Source of the DNA: Dasania marina DSM 21967
GTDB taxonomy: Bacteria; Pseudomonadota; Gammaproteobacteria; Pseudomonadales; Dasaniaceae
Direction of reading: 5' to 3'
Assembly: GCF_000373485.1 (NCBI RefSeq)
Contig: NZ_KB891575.1
Span: forward strand, 465,248-524,033
Length of the DNA stretch: 58,786 nucleotides
The notes beneath the pieces are model-generated. The model was given only the letters and a program-made list of their open reading frames with translations, searched no databases and was not told the DNA's origin. Both the position numbers and the translations under genes were made by a program. Positions 8,486-17,026 of this stretch are shown here, one piece after another. Numbering within the stretch: position 1 is the first letter of the stretch; the number at the start of each line of letters is the position of its first letter.

Positions 8486-9766
8486 CTAGCCCAAAAAACG
8501 CGCCAACAAATCCAGTAGCTGCGCCAGCGCACCTCGGTTAGCGGCTACCATTTGCTGTGCCGCCTGCCCCTGACACAGGCGCTCGCTGGGTTGCTGTAAG
8601 CGCTGCAATTGCGCAGCTAAACCCTTTGCATCCTGCACTTGGGTCAACGCCTGCGCCTCTATCAGCGCCTGGCTAATCGCTAAGAAATTAAAATCACTGG
8701 GCCCAGTTAATACCGGTAAACCCCAAGCTGCTGGTTCCAACATATTATGGCCGCCGCTGGCCACTAAGCTGCCGCCAACAAAGGCGATATCAGCCGCACC
8801 TAGTAATAGCATCATCTCGCCCATGCTATCGCCCACATACACCTGCACCGATGCATCCGGCAACTCACCACTGGAACGCAATAAGCTAGTAAACCCCTGA
8901 GCCTGAACTAACTGTGCCACCGTATTAAAACGCTCGGGGTGGCGCGGTACTAAAATCAATAAGGCATCGGGGTATTGCGCCAGCCACAGGCGGTGAGCCG
9001 CTAATATAATCTCGTCTTCGCCTTTATGGGTGCTGGCCGCTATCCACACTATGCGCTGGCCCTGCTGGCTGCACTGGGCTTTAAGCTGTTGCGCCTGCTG
9101 CTGTAAGGGCTCGCTGATACTGATATCAAACTTAATACTGCCGGTAACGACGACCTTATCTGCTGCCATAGCCAAATCTACAAACCTTGCGGCATCGGCC
9201 TCAGTTTGCGCCGCTACCAAGCTTAGGTTCTGTAACATGGGTTTACTGAGCGCAGCAAAGCGCTGATAACCCGCTGCCGACTTTGCCGATAGCCTAGCGT
9301 TAACCAACACCGTCGGTATACCACGACGCTGGCAGGCCGCCAGCGTATTGGGCCACAGCTCGGTTTCCATAATCACTAACAGCTCAGGTTGAATGCGCTG
9401 CAAAAACCGCTGCAGGCAGCAGGGTAAATCGTAGGGTGCATAAACGTGGAATACGCTATCCGCTAACAGCGCCTTAACCCGCTCCGAGCCGGTGGGGGTC
9501 ATGGTGGTCATGACTATGGTTTTATCGGGATAGCGTTGCTGTAATTCTTTCACCAAAGGCACCGCCGCGATGGTTTCGCCCATAGACACGGTATGCACCC
9601 AGATACAGTTCTGTAACGTAACTTTTGAATGAGTTGCCGTAAAAAAACCAAAGCGCTCAGCAATACGCTGCCTATAGGCAGGTGCCTTAATACTGCGCAA
9701 TAGCAAGCGCAACACAATCAGCGGCGTAATCAAATAATAAAAAGCGGTGTATAAGGCCAGCGCCAT
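8486..9766 (-). CDS. waaA: 3-deoxy-D-manno-octulosonic acid (Kdo) transferase
   Basis: Adds Kdo to lipid IVA during LPS inner-core synthesis on the cytoplasmic face of the inner membrane. The N-terminal membrane anchor (LYTAFYYLITPLIVLRLLL) is followed by the GT-B fold with the catalytic-loop motif VSMGETIAAVPL, PTGSERVKAL, METELWPN, then GGSLVASGGHNMLEPAAWG with the sugar-nucleotide site in the C-terminal domain. The ATG at 9766 gives 426 residues, the usual family length. A longer ORF to 9832 adds 22 unlikely residues. It starts just upstream of the divergent FAD oxidoreductase gene. Confidence 0.93.
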   Translation of the reverse strand: MALALYTAFYYLITPLIVLRLLLRSIKAPAYRQRIAERFGFFTATHSKVTLQNCIWVHTVSMGETIAAVPLVKELQQRYPDKTIVMTTMTPTGSERVKALLADSVFHVYAPYDLPCCLQRFLQRIQPELLVIMETELWPNTLAACQRRGIPTVLVNARLSAKSAAGYQRFAALSKPMLQNLSLVAAQTEADAARFVDLAMAADKVVVTGSIKFDISISEPLQQQAQQLKAQCSQQGQRIVWIAASTHKGEDEIILAAHRLWLAQYPDALLILVPRHPERFNTVAQLVQAQGFTSLLRSSGELPDASVQVYVGDSMGEMMLLLGAADIAFVGGSLVASGGHNMLEPAAWGLPVLTGPSDFNFLAISQALIEAQALTQVQDAKGLAAQLQRLQQPSERLCQGQAAQQMVAANRGALAQLLDLLARFLG

Positions 9767-9897
9767 AAGGGATGTTCCATGTACAAGACGGATGATTTTA
9801 GCCTGCAAGCATAGCAGCCCACCGCGCCTCACGGCAAAATACGATATACTGCCCCCCTTTCAAGCCATAACCTTTTGCCCGCAGGATTTAGCCATTA

Positions 9898-11121
9898 ATG
9901 AGTCACAGTAGCATTGAAGTCGATATAGTTATTATGGGCGGCGGCATCGCCGGGCTATGGCTATTAAATCGTTTATGCAGCCAAGGCTATAACGCCATAT
10001 TATTTGAACAAGGCGATGTAGGTGGCGCGCAAACCATCGCCTCACAGGGCATGATACACGGCGGTATTAAATACGCCTTAAGCGGCGCACTCAGCGGCGC
10101 CTCAGAAGCCATAGCCGATATGCCTGAGCATTGGCGGCGTTGCTTGCATGGTGAAGGGGATGTCGACTTACGCAACACCAAAGTGCTAAGCGACCACTTC
10201 TATTTATGGTCCACCGCCTCTATAGCCTCTAAATTCACTTCGTTTTTTGCCAGCAAACTCACCCGCGGCCGCGTTGAAAAAGCCCGCCGCGAGGATTACC
10301 CTGCCGCCTTTACCAACCCGGCCTTTAAAGGCAACGTCTACCGTTTAGTCGATCTGGTATTAGACGTACCCTCGCTGTTAAAAAATCTAAGCAGCCATGG
10401 CGCCGGCAGAATTTTTTCTAGCGCCAACAGCAACTGTCAGTGGCAGAGTAATGGCCAAGCTATAGAAGCGCTTAATTTGCAGCAGGGCGACCGCCACTAT
10501 CAGATCAAAGCTCAACGTTTTATTTTTAGCGCCGGCAAAGGCAATGGCGAGTTGATGCAACAACTAGGCATACAAAAACCCGCCATGCAGCTGCGCCCCT
10601 TGCAGCAGGTGTTAGTAAAACACTCGCATGCATTGCCGCTATACGCCCATTGCATGGGTAACAACCCCTCACCGCGCTTAACCATTTCTTCACACGCCAC
10701 CGCCGATGGCAAAACCGTGTGGTATTTGGGCGGAGACTTAGCCACCGAGCACGCCAATAGCGATAGCGCGACGTTGATAGCGAAAGCGCAGCAAGAGTTG
10801 GCAGAACTATTCCCTTGGCTGGATCTTAGTGACGCCGAGTGGGCCACCTTACGCATAGACCGCGCCGAGCCCAAGCAAAAAGGTTTAATCAAACCCGACC
10901 AAGCCTTTGCCGAAACCACCGCCGCTGTCACCAATGCCATCATTGCTTGGCCCACTAAGCTCACCCTAGTACCCAATCTTGCCGATCAAGTTACCGCGCT
11001 GTTGGCCGCCGATAATATCCAACCACAAGCAGGTGCGCTTAGCCCTGAGCTAGTGCACTTAACCACGCCCACTATTGCCAGCCCCTGCTGGGAAACCTTG
11101 TTTAATAAAACCGGCGTATAA
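9898..11121 (+). CDS. FAD-dependent oxidoreductase (DAO family)
   Basis: A 407-residue flavoprotein of the D-amino-acid oxidase/glycerol-3-phosphate dehydrogenase fold. The dinucleotide-binding motif IVIMGGGIAGLWLLNRL is at residues 10-26, and the second FAD contact GGAQTIASQGMIHGG is near residue 42. A later GKGNGELMQQL segment probably closes the FAD site. The substrate cannot be told from sequence. An aldo/keto reductase gene follows after only 9 bases, so the two are probably cotranscribed and may act on related substrates. Divergent from waaA. Confidence 0.8.
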   Translation: MSHSSIEVDIVIMGGGIAGLWLLNRLCSQGYNAILFEQGDVGGAQTIASQGMIHGGIKYALSGALSGASEAIADMPEHWRRCLHGEGDVDLRNTKVLSDHFYLWSTASIASKFTSFFASKLTRGRVEKARREDYPAAFTNPAFKGNVYRLVDLVLDVPSLLKNLSSHGAGRIFSSANSNCQWQSNGQAIEALNLQQGDRHYQIKAQRFIFSAGKGNGELMQQLGIQKPAMQLRPLQQVLVKHSHALPLYAHCMGNNPSPRLTISSHATADGKTVWYLGGDLATEHANSDSATLIAKAQQELAELFPWLDLSDAEWATLRIDRAEPKQKGLIKPDQAFAETTAAVTNAIIAWPTKLTLVPNLADQVTALLAADNIQPQAGALSPELVHLTTPTIASPCWETLFNKTGV

Positions 11122-11130
11122 AGAGCTGAT

Positions 11131-11919
11131 ATGCAAACACGAAATTTTGGCAGTACTGATATAGCGGTTAGCCCGCTGGGCTTAGGCACGGTAAAACTGG
11201 GTCGCGATGTAGGGGTTAAATATCCCGAGGCCTTTACCATACCCGACGACAAAACCGCGGCTGAATTACTTGCCTTGGCCAAAGACTTGGGCATCAATTT
11301 AATCGACACCGCCCCCGCCTATGGCAATAGCGAGCAACGCCTAGGCCCCTTATTAACAGGCCAGCGCAACAACTGGGTTATTTGCTCAAAAGTAGGGGAG
11401 GAGTTTGACAACAGCGAGTCGCGTTTTGACTTTAGCGCCAAACATACCCGCTTTAGCATAGAGCGTAGCCTTAAACGACTAAACACCGACTGGATAGATA
11501 TTGTCTTAGTGCACTCGGACGGTAACGACCTAGATGTCATTGAGCACTGTGGCGCCCTAGAAGAGTTAGAAAAACTAAAAGATAGAGGTCTAATACGCGC
11601 CTTTGGCGTGTCCACTAAAACCGTAGAGGGCGGCTTATTAGCCGCTAAACAAACCGATGCGGTGATGGCCACCTACAACCTAAGCTATCAAGATGAACAG
11701 CCTGTTATTGATTACTGCCGAAGCCACAACAAAGGTTTATTAATTAAAAAGGCCTTTGCCAGCGGCCATTTTCGTCAGGAAGGTGAAGATCCGGTGCAGC
11801 AATCTATGGATTTTATTTTTTCGCAGCCTGGGGTTAGCAGTGCCATAGTCGGCACCATTAACCCGCAGCATTTAATCGCCAATGTTGCGGCAGTGAAAAA
11901 AGCGCTGGCAAAAAGTTAG
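11131..11919 (+). CDS. Aldo/keto reductase
   Basis: A NAD(P)H-dependent oxidoreductase of the TIM-barrel aldo/keto reductase superfamily, 262 residues. The signatures are LGLGTVKLG, NLIDTAPAYGNSEQRLG (catalytic Asp and Tyr), ICSKVGEEFD (catalytic Lys), IDIVLVHSDG (catalytic His) and the C-terminal cofactor segment SAIVGTINPQHL. It is shorter than typical 320-residue members and lacks a long C-terminal loop. It overlaps the 3' end of pilU on the other strand by 4 bases. Substrate unknown. Confidence 0.85.
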   Translation: MQTRNFGSTDIAVSPLGLGTVKLGRDVGVKYPEAFTIPDDKTAAELLALAKDLGINLIDTAPAYGNSEQRLGPLLTGQRNNWVICSKVGEEFDNSESRFDFSAKHTRFSIERSLKRLNTDWIDIVLVHSDGNDLDVIEHCGALEELEKLKDRGLIRAFGVSTKTVEGGLLAAKQTDAVMATYNLSYQDEQPVIDYCRSHNKGLLIKKAFASGHFRQEGEDPVQQSMDFIFSQPGVSSAIVGTINPQHLIANVAAVKKALAKS

Positions 11920-13067
11920 CGCTTATATCCCTTACCAAAATCATCGGGGTCATCTTCTTCCAAGCTTAAGCCACCGGCCATGCTTTCGAGTTTTTCTGGC
12001 GTAGCATCATCACCTAACTTAATCATTAGACGTAAATCATTGCCCGAATCGGCATGCGCCAAGGCGTCTTCATAGGTGATTTCGCCCGTCTTATACAACT
12101 CATACAAAGCCTGATCAAAGGTTTGCATACCCTGCTCGTTAGACTTAGCCATTAGCGACTTCAACTCATGCACTTCGCCTTTGCGTATCATATCCTGTGC
12201 CAGCGGCGAATTAATTAACACCTCCACACAGGCGCGACGGCCTTTGCCATCGGGGGTGGGTATTAATTGCTGGGCGACAATAGCGCGCATGTTTAGGGAT
12301 AAATCCATCCACATTTGGCCATGCCTATCGGCAGGGAAAAAATGCATAATTCTATCCAACGCTTGGTTGGCATTATTGGCGTGCAAGGTACATAGGCACA
12401 GGTGACCTGTTTCGGCAAAGGCTATAGCGTGTTCCATGGTTTCACGGGTGCGCACCTCGCCTATCATAATGACATCGGGAGCCTGCCTAAGCATATTTTT
12501 AAGGCCCACTTCAAAACTATCGGTATCGATACCCACTTCCCGCTGGGTCACTATGCAGCCCTGGTGCTGGTGTATATATTCAATGGGATCTTCCACTGAA
12601 ATAATATGACCCTTAGAATTTTTATTGCGGTGGCCTATCATAGCCGCCAGCGAGGTAGACTTACCTGAACCGGTAGCGCCCACAAAAACAACCAGCCCGC
12701 GTTTAGTCATGGCTAAATCTTTAACTATATCGGGCAAACCTAAATCATCCACTTTCGGAATATTGGTTTCTATGCGCCGCAACACCATACCCGCCAAGTT
12801 GCGCTGGTAAAACGCACTCACCCGAAAACGGCCTATGCCGCGGGCACTAATCGCAAAGTTACATTCTTTTTCACGCACAAAATCACGGCGCTGGGTTTCA
12901 TTCATAATACCCATCACCGTTTCACGGGTTTTTTCTGGGCTTAACGGGGTTGTGGTGACAGGCACCACTTTGCCATTAACTTTTATAGAGGGAGGTACAC
13001 CAGCGGTAATAAATAAATCCGATGCGCCTTTCTCAACCATAATGGTTAATAACTTATCAATTTCCAC
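11916..13067 (-). CDS. pilU: Type IV pilus retraction-type ATPase PilU
   Basis: A PilT-like hexameric ATPase that assists pilus retraction. Walker A is GATGSGKST near residue 127, the Asp box is SVEDPIEYIH, Walker B is DVIMIGEVR, and the His box is GHLCLCTLHANNA. Length 383 and the acidic tail EEDDPDDFGKGYKR fit PilU rather than PilT. The start is GTG at 13067, preceded by GGAGAG at suitable spacing. It lies directly downstream of pilT, as in Pseudomonas aeruginosa. Confidence 0.93.
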   Translation of the reverse strand: MEIDKLLTIMVEKGASDLFITAGVPPSIKVNGKVVPVTTTPLSPEKTRETVMGIMNETQRRDFVREKECNFAISARGIGRFRVSAFYQRNLAGMVLRRIETNIPKVDDLGLPDIVKDLAMTKRGLVVFVGATGSGKSTSLAAMIGHRNKNSKGHIISVEDPIEYIHQHQGCIVTQREVGIDTDSFEVGLKNMLRQAPDVIMIGEVRTRETMEHAIAFAETGHLCLCTLHANNANQALDRIMHFFPADRHGQMWMDLSLNMRAIVAQQLIPTPDGKGRRACVEVLINSPLAQDMIRKGEVHELKSLMAKSNEQGMQTFDQALYELYKTGEITYEDALAHADSGNDLRLMIKLGDDATPEKLESMAGGLSLEEDDPDDFGKGYKR

Positions 13068-13127
13068 ACCACTCTCCTACATAAGCTTTAAGGCAATACC
13101 TAGCGGCTTATTATTGTGTTTTTTATG

Positions 13128-14162
13128 CTAGAAATTTTCCGGGAAACGTGCTTTTTCACGGGCGATGTCACGGCTAATTAAACGCTTATCAATTAAATCC
13201 GCTAAACACTGATCTATGGTTTGCATTCCGACGCTGGCACCGGTTTGTATGGCCGAATACATTTGCGCCACTTTATCTTCACGTATCAAATTACGTATGG
13301 CTGGCGTGCCTATCATGATTTCGTGGGCTGCGATCCGACCACCGCCGGTCTTTTTCAATAAGGTTTGCGAAATAACCGACTGCAAGGACTCCGACAACAT
13401 GGAACGTATCATCGATTTTTCTTCACCGGGGAATACATCAACAATACGGTCTATGGTTTTTGCTGCCGAGGTGGTGTGCAAGGTACCGAACACCAAGTGA
13501 CCGGTTTCCGCTGCGGTCATGGCCAGGCGTATGGTTTCCAAATCACGCAATTCGCCTACTAGAATAATATCCGGGTCTTCACGCAGGGCCGAGCGCAGGG
13601 CTTCGTTAAAACCATGGGTATCGCGATGCACCTCACGCTGGTTGACCAGGCATTTTTTCGATTCGTGCACAAATTCTATAGGATCTTCAATGGTTAAAAT
13701 ATGCTCGTATTTATTGTCGTTGATAAAATCCATCATCGCCGCCAGCGTAGTGGACTTACCCGAGCCGGTAGGCCCCGTCACCAGCACTAGGCCGCGCGGC
13801 ACCATGGCCAAATCGCGAAACACCTGGCCCATACCCAACTCCTCCATAGTCAGCACTTTCGAGGGGATGGTACGAAACACCGCACCGCAACCGCGATTAT
13901 GGTTAAAAGCATTAACACGGAAACGCGCCACACCGGGCACTTCAAACGAGAAATCGGTTTCTAAAAACTCTTCATAATCTTTACGCTGCTTATCGTTCAT
14001 GATTTCATAAATCAAACTATGAACTTCTTTATGCTCCATGGGGGGCAAGTTAATACGGCGTACATCACCATCTACCCGTATCATGGGTGGCAGACCAGCT
14101 GAAAGATGTAAGTCAGACGCGCCCTGTTTGGCACTAAATGCGAGAAGCTCGGTAATATCCAT
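13128..14162 (-). CDS. pilT: Twitching motility retraction ATPase PilT
   Basis: The ATPase that depolymerises type IV pili to power retraction. Walker A GPTGSGKSTT is near residue 132, followed by the Asp box TIEDPIEFVH, Walker B DIILVGELRD, and the His box GHLVFGTLHTTSA. The AIRNLIRE motif, needed for retraction in PilT, is near residue 285. ATG 14162 gives the standard 344 residues and has GAGG 6 bases upstream. An upstream in-frame codon is a TTG and is not needed. pilU follows after 60 bases. Divergent from yggS. Confidence 0.95.
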   Translation of the reverse strand: MDITELLAFSAKQGASDLHLSAGLPPMIRVDGDVRRINLPPMEHKEVHSLIYEIMNDKQRKDYEEFLETDFSFEVPGVARFRVNAFNHNRGCGAVFRTIPSKVLTMEELGMGQVFRDLAMVPRGLVLVTGPTGSGKSTTLAAMMDFINDNKYEHILTIEDPIEFVHESKKCLVNQREVHRDTHGFNEALRSALREDPDIILVGELRDLETIRLAMTAAETGHLVFGTLHTTSAAKTIDRIVDVFPGEEKSMIRSMLSESLQSVISQTLLKKTGGGRIAAHEIMIGTPAIRNLIREDKVAQMYSAIQTGASVGMQTIDQCLADLIDKRLISRDIAREKARFPENF

Positions 14163-14230
14163 GGATACCCTCAAATATTATTAATTCTATCTACCACATG
14201 AATTACAACGTGAATACGGCAGATATTGCG

Positions 14231-14260
14231 TATAATGTTTTTGTTATCGTTAACGATGAC
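14231..14260 (+). promoter_or_regulatory. Possible yggS promoter -10 element with adjacent palindrome
   Basis: A perfect TATAAT lies at 14231-14236 in the pilT/yggS divergent gap, 71 bases before the yggS ATG. No good -35 is seen at 17 bases. Just after it the palindrome ATCGTTAACGAT (14246-14257) is perfect over 12 bases and extends with one mismatch per arm to 18 bases. A dimeric regulator could bind there and affect either gene. Confidence 0.35.
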
Positions 14261-14306
14261 GTCTTTATAACACAGCCACATAATAAAACAGCCCTATGGA
14301 CCAGCC

Positions 14307-15005
14307 ATGTCGACCACAATAGCGCACAATATAGCAAAGCTACAGCAACGTATCAGTGTAGCAGAACAAAAATACCAACGTGATCACGGTTCGGTAAAAC
14401 TCATGGCTGTGAGTAAAACCAAGCCCGCGGCGTTAGTCCGCGAGGCCGCTGCTGCAGGTGCCTATCATATAGGCGAAAATTACCTGCAGGAAGCGTTGGG
14501 AAAAATCGCCGAGCTCAACGACATAGACCTGTGCTGGCATTTTATAGGGCCTATACAGTCCAATAAAACCCGCCCCATCGCCGAGCACTTTGACTGGGTA
14601 CACGGTGTCGACCGCCTGAAGATTGCCAGCCGCCTCAGCGAGCAGCGCCCGCTGTCACTACCGCCTTTAAATATCTGCCTGCAAGTTAACGTCAACGACG
14701 AAGCCAGCAAAAGCGGCGTCAGCTTAGCGGAATTGCCGGCACTGGCGCTGGCAGTAGCTAACTTGCCACAGCTACAGCTGCGCGGCCTCATGGCTATACC
14801 TAAGGCCAGCAGCGATGAACAAGAGCAGCGCCGCAACTTTGCCCAGGTCGCCAGCGTCTTTAAAACCCTGCAAAACCAGTTGCCGCAACTAGACACGCTA
14901 TCCATGGGTATGTCTGGCGATATGGATGCCGCCATCGCCGAGGGCAGCACTATCGTGCGCATAGGCACTGATATATTTGGTGCCAGAGCCACGCCGCTCG
15001 CCTAA
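14307..15005 (+). CDS. yggS: YggS/PLPBP family pyridoxal phosphate homeostasis protein
   Basis: A PLP-binding TIM-barrel protein (232 residues) that buffers pyridoxal phosphate and has no known catalytic reaction. The PLP lysine is in LMAVSKTKP (Lys37). Other conserved parts are HIGENYLQEA, WHFIGPIQSNK, LQVNVNDEASKSG and LSMGMSGDMDAAI, with the final phosphate contact GSTIVRIGTDIFG. The pilT-yggS-proC-yggT order is conserved in many Gammaproteobacteria. Confidence 0.94.
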   Translation: MSTTIAHNIAKLQQRISVAEQKYQRDHGSVKLMAVSKTKPAALVREAAAAGAYHIGENYLQEALGKIAELNDIDLCWHFIGPIQSNKTRPIAEHFDWVHGVDRLKIASRLSEQRPLSLPPLNICLQVNVNDEASKSGVSLAELPALALAVANLPQLQLRGLMAIPKASSDEQEQRRNFAQVASVFKTLQNQLPQLDTLSMGMSGDMDAAIAEGSTIVRIGTDIFGARATPLA

Positions 15006-15119
15006 GCTCGGCTTGTTATTGCTATACTCGCCCCCACTACTAAACATTGACCGTTATTAGGCTTCATCAACCTTAGCATTCACCACAATGAGTCTTAACA
15101 AACAAAGGGAGTACCGACC

Positions 15120-15947
15120 TTGGCCCACCCCATCATCGCCTTTATAGGCGCCGGTAATATGTCATCCACCATTATTGGTGGCTTAGTGGCCAAGGGTTAC
15201 CCGCCCACTAACATTATCGCCACCGCCACCCGTCAGGCCAGTTTGGATAAACTGCTAGCCCTAGTACCGGTCACCACCACCCTAGATAATGAAGCCGCCA
15301 TCGCTAAAGCCGATGTCGTGGTATTGGGCGTGAAGCCACAGGCGATGAAAAGCGTATGCCTACAATTGGCCCCCGCCATACAAGCCAAACAGCCACTGGT
15401 GATTTCATTAGCGGCCGGGCTAATGATAGCAAGCTTCGAAGACTGGCTAGGCGCAGGCTTAGCCATTGTGCGCTGCATGCCTAACACGCCTTCACTGGTG
15501 CAATGTGGTGCCAGCGGCCTGTTTGCTAATGCGGCAGTAACAGATGCCCAAAAAACCATGGCTACTGACATGATGCAAGCGGTAGGCATTACCCTGTGGG
15601 TTGATGCCGAAGAAGAGATTAACGCCGTTACCGCCGTTTCGGGCAGCGGTCCGGCCTATTACTTTTTAGTGATGGAGGCGATGCAAGCGGCTGGTGAGCA
15701 ACTAGGGCTAAGCCCAAATGCGGCCAAGCAACTAACCTTGCAAACCGCTTTAGGTGCCGCCACTATGGCCAGCCAAAGCGATGTCGCTGCCGGCGAATTA
15801 CGCCGTCGTGTCACCTCACCCGGCGGCACCACCGAACAAGCCATACTCAGCCTGCAAGCCGATGGCCTAGAGGCCATGTTTGCCAAAGCCATGACAGCCT
15901 GTCGCGACCGCGCTAAAGTTATGGCCAAAGAAATGGCTGGGGAATAG
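15120..15947 (+). CDS. proC: Pyrroline-5-carboxylate reductase
   Basis: Catalyses the last step of proline synthesis, NAD(P)H reduction of 1-pyrroline-5-carboxylate. The Rossmann motif FIGAGNMSSTIIGG is at residues 8-21, GVKPQAM near 77, VRCMPNTPSLV near 117, and the C-terminal dimer and substrate signature ELRRRVTSPGGTTEQAI near 222. The start is TTG at 15120 with GGGAG 8 bases upstream; no closer ATG fits the family N-terminus. 275 residues, normal length. The palindromic repeats start just after its stop. Confidence 0.95.
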   Translation: MAHPIIAFIGAGNMSSTIIGGLVAKGYPPTNIIATATRQASLDKLLALVPVTTTLDNEAAIAKADVVVLGVKPQAMKSVCLQLAPAIQAKQPLVISLAAGLMIASFEDWLGAGLAIVRCMPNTPSLVQCGASGLFANAAVTDAQKTMATDMMQAVGITLWVDAEEEINAVTAVSGSGPAYYFLVMEAMQAAGEQLGLSPNAAKQLTLQTALGAATMASQSDVAAGELRRRVTSPGGTTEQAILSLQADGLEAMFAKAMTACRDRAKVMAKEMAGE

Positions 15948-15960
15948 CCAAGCTGTGCTT

Positions 15961-16158
15961 GGCTAGCGGTAAGCTTCAAGTGGCAAGCCGCAAGATAAAA
16001 AGACAAACTTTAATAAACTTGCCGCTTACAACTTGCGGCTTATAGCTGGTTAATAGCCAAACGTTGTTTGGCTAGCGGTAAGCTTTAAGCTACAAGCCGT
16101 AAGATAACAATACTGACCTTTTAAACTTGCCGCTTACAGCTTGCGGCTTACAACTGGT
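15961..16158. repeat. Two tandem copies of a REP-like palindromic element
   Basis: Two copies with a period of 109 bases start at 15961 and 16070. Each begins GGCTAGCGGTAAGCTT, holds AAGCCG(C/T)AAGATAA in its left half, and ends AACTTGCCGCTTACA followed by CTTGCGGCTTA and CTGGT. The two halves are approximately inverted (CAAGCCGCAAG against CTTGCGGCTTA), so each copy can fold into a hairpin. A degenerate piece of the same text follows argH near 43862-43880. It fills the proC-yggT gap. Confidence 0.75.
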
Positions 16159-16188
16159 CGCCACAGGCGACCCTTATATGGAGCACAC

Positions 16189-16776
16189 ATGGGCGCGATG
16201 ACCGAAATTGGCAACTTGCTAATACACACCGTCTTTAACCTATTTATCATTGCGGTATTACTGCGCTTATTACTGCAATTTTCTCGCGCCGATTTTTACA
16301 ATCCGGTGTCGCAATTTTTAGTCAAAGTCACCAAGCCTTTTCTACAGCCCCTGCGGCGTATTATTCCCGGCTTTTTAGGGATAGACATGTCCGCGATAGT
16401 ATTGGCCATCGCCGCCCAAATGTTGGCCATTACCTTGCTGCTGTTTATGCATGGTCACGGCTTTGCCAACCCTCTTTATTTAGTGATGTGGTCAATACTA
16501 GGCTGCTTAGGAGTGGTGATTAATATTTATTTTTTCGCCATCTTAGCGGTGATTATTTTGAGTTGGGTTAGCCCCGGCAGCTACAACCCCTTTGTGCTAC
16601 TGCTCAATCAAATAACCGAGCCAGTGATGACCCCCTTCCGCAAAATGCTACCTAACATGGGCGGCTTGGACCTGTCCCCCATCTTGGTATTTTTGAGTAT
16701 TAATGTACTGCAGATTGTTTTAAAACATCTGGCCGCCGCCACAATGATGCCGGTGGGTTTGGTTATAGGGATATAA
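16189..16776 (+). CDS. yggT: YggT family integral membrane protein
   Basis: An inner membrane protein of 195 residues with two YGGT repeats: hydrophobic segments near residues 7-30 and 65-90, then 100-125 and 160-185. The repeat signature is SRADFYNPVSQFLVKVTKPFLQPLRRIIP in the first half (its ends are near residues 34 and 62) and SPGSYNPFVLLLNQITEPVMTPFRKMLP in the second. Implicated in cation or osmotic tolerance in other bacteria, but the mechanism is unknown. ATG 16189 has GGAG 5 bases upstream. The ORF extends to 16141 but that part is repeat DNA. In pseudomonads metX follows it closely; here about 9.9 kb intervene. Confidence 0.9.
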   Translation: MGAMTEIGNLLIHTVFNLFIIAVLLRLLLQFSRADFYNPVSQFLVKVTKPFLQPLRRIIPGFLGIDMSAIVLAIAAQMLAITLLLFMHGHGFANPLYLVMWSILGCLGVVINIYFFAILAVIILSWVSPGSYNPFVLLLNQITEPVMTPFRKMLPNMGGLDLSPILVFLSINVLQIVLKHLAAATMMPVGLVIGI

Positions 16777-16906
16777 CTGTTCGTCTTAATACTCGTAGCT
16801 TGGCAGCAAGCTAGTTGCTTGCAAGACACCTTGCTTCCATATCACGACAAAGTCGAGACTTGCGTTTATCACCCAATAATTATTTACCCCATTGCGAAAA
16901 TAAAGT

Positions 16907-16962
16907 TTGACAACAAATTCGCATAAGAATATATAGTCGCTCCATTACAGCTTAACTGTAAT
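16907..16962 (+). promoter_or_regulatory. Strong sigma-70-type promoter and operator-like palindrome before kamA
   Basis: TTGACA (16907-16912) and TATATA (16930-16935) are spaced exactly 17 bases, close to consensus. Immediately downstream ATTACAG and CTGTAAT (16944-16962) form a 7-bp inverted repeat around CTTAA. It lies at about the transcription start, where a repressor would act. A leader of roughly 85 bases follows to the ATG at 17027. This promoter would drive the whole five-gene operon. Confidence 0.65.
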
Positions 16963-17026
16963 ACGCCTCGAAGGGCCGAGACGTTTTAGCTTGCGCAGGT
17001 CGCCCATCTGCTATTAAAGAGTTGAA

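Noticed and set aside
15961-16158. Possible CRISPR or attachment site between proC and yggT
   Set aside because: Only two 109-base copies, each palindromic; no integrase, no tRNA. Fits a REP-like element.
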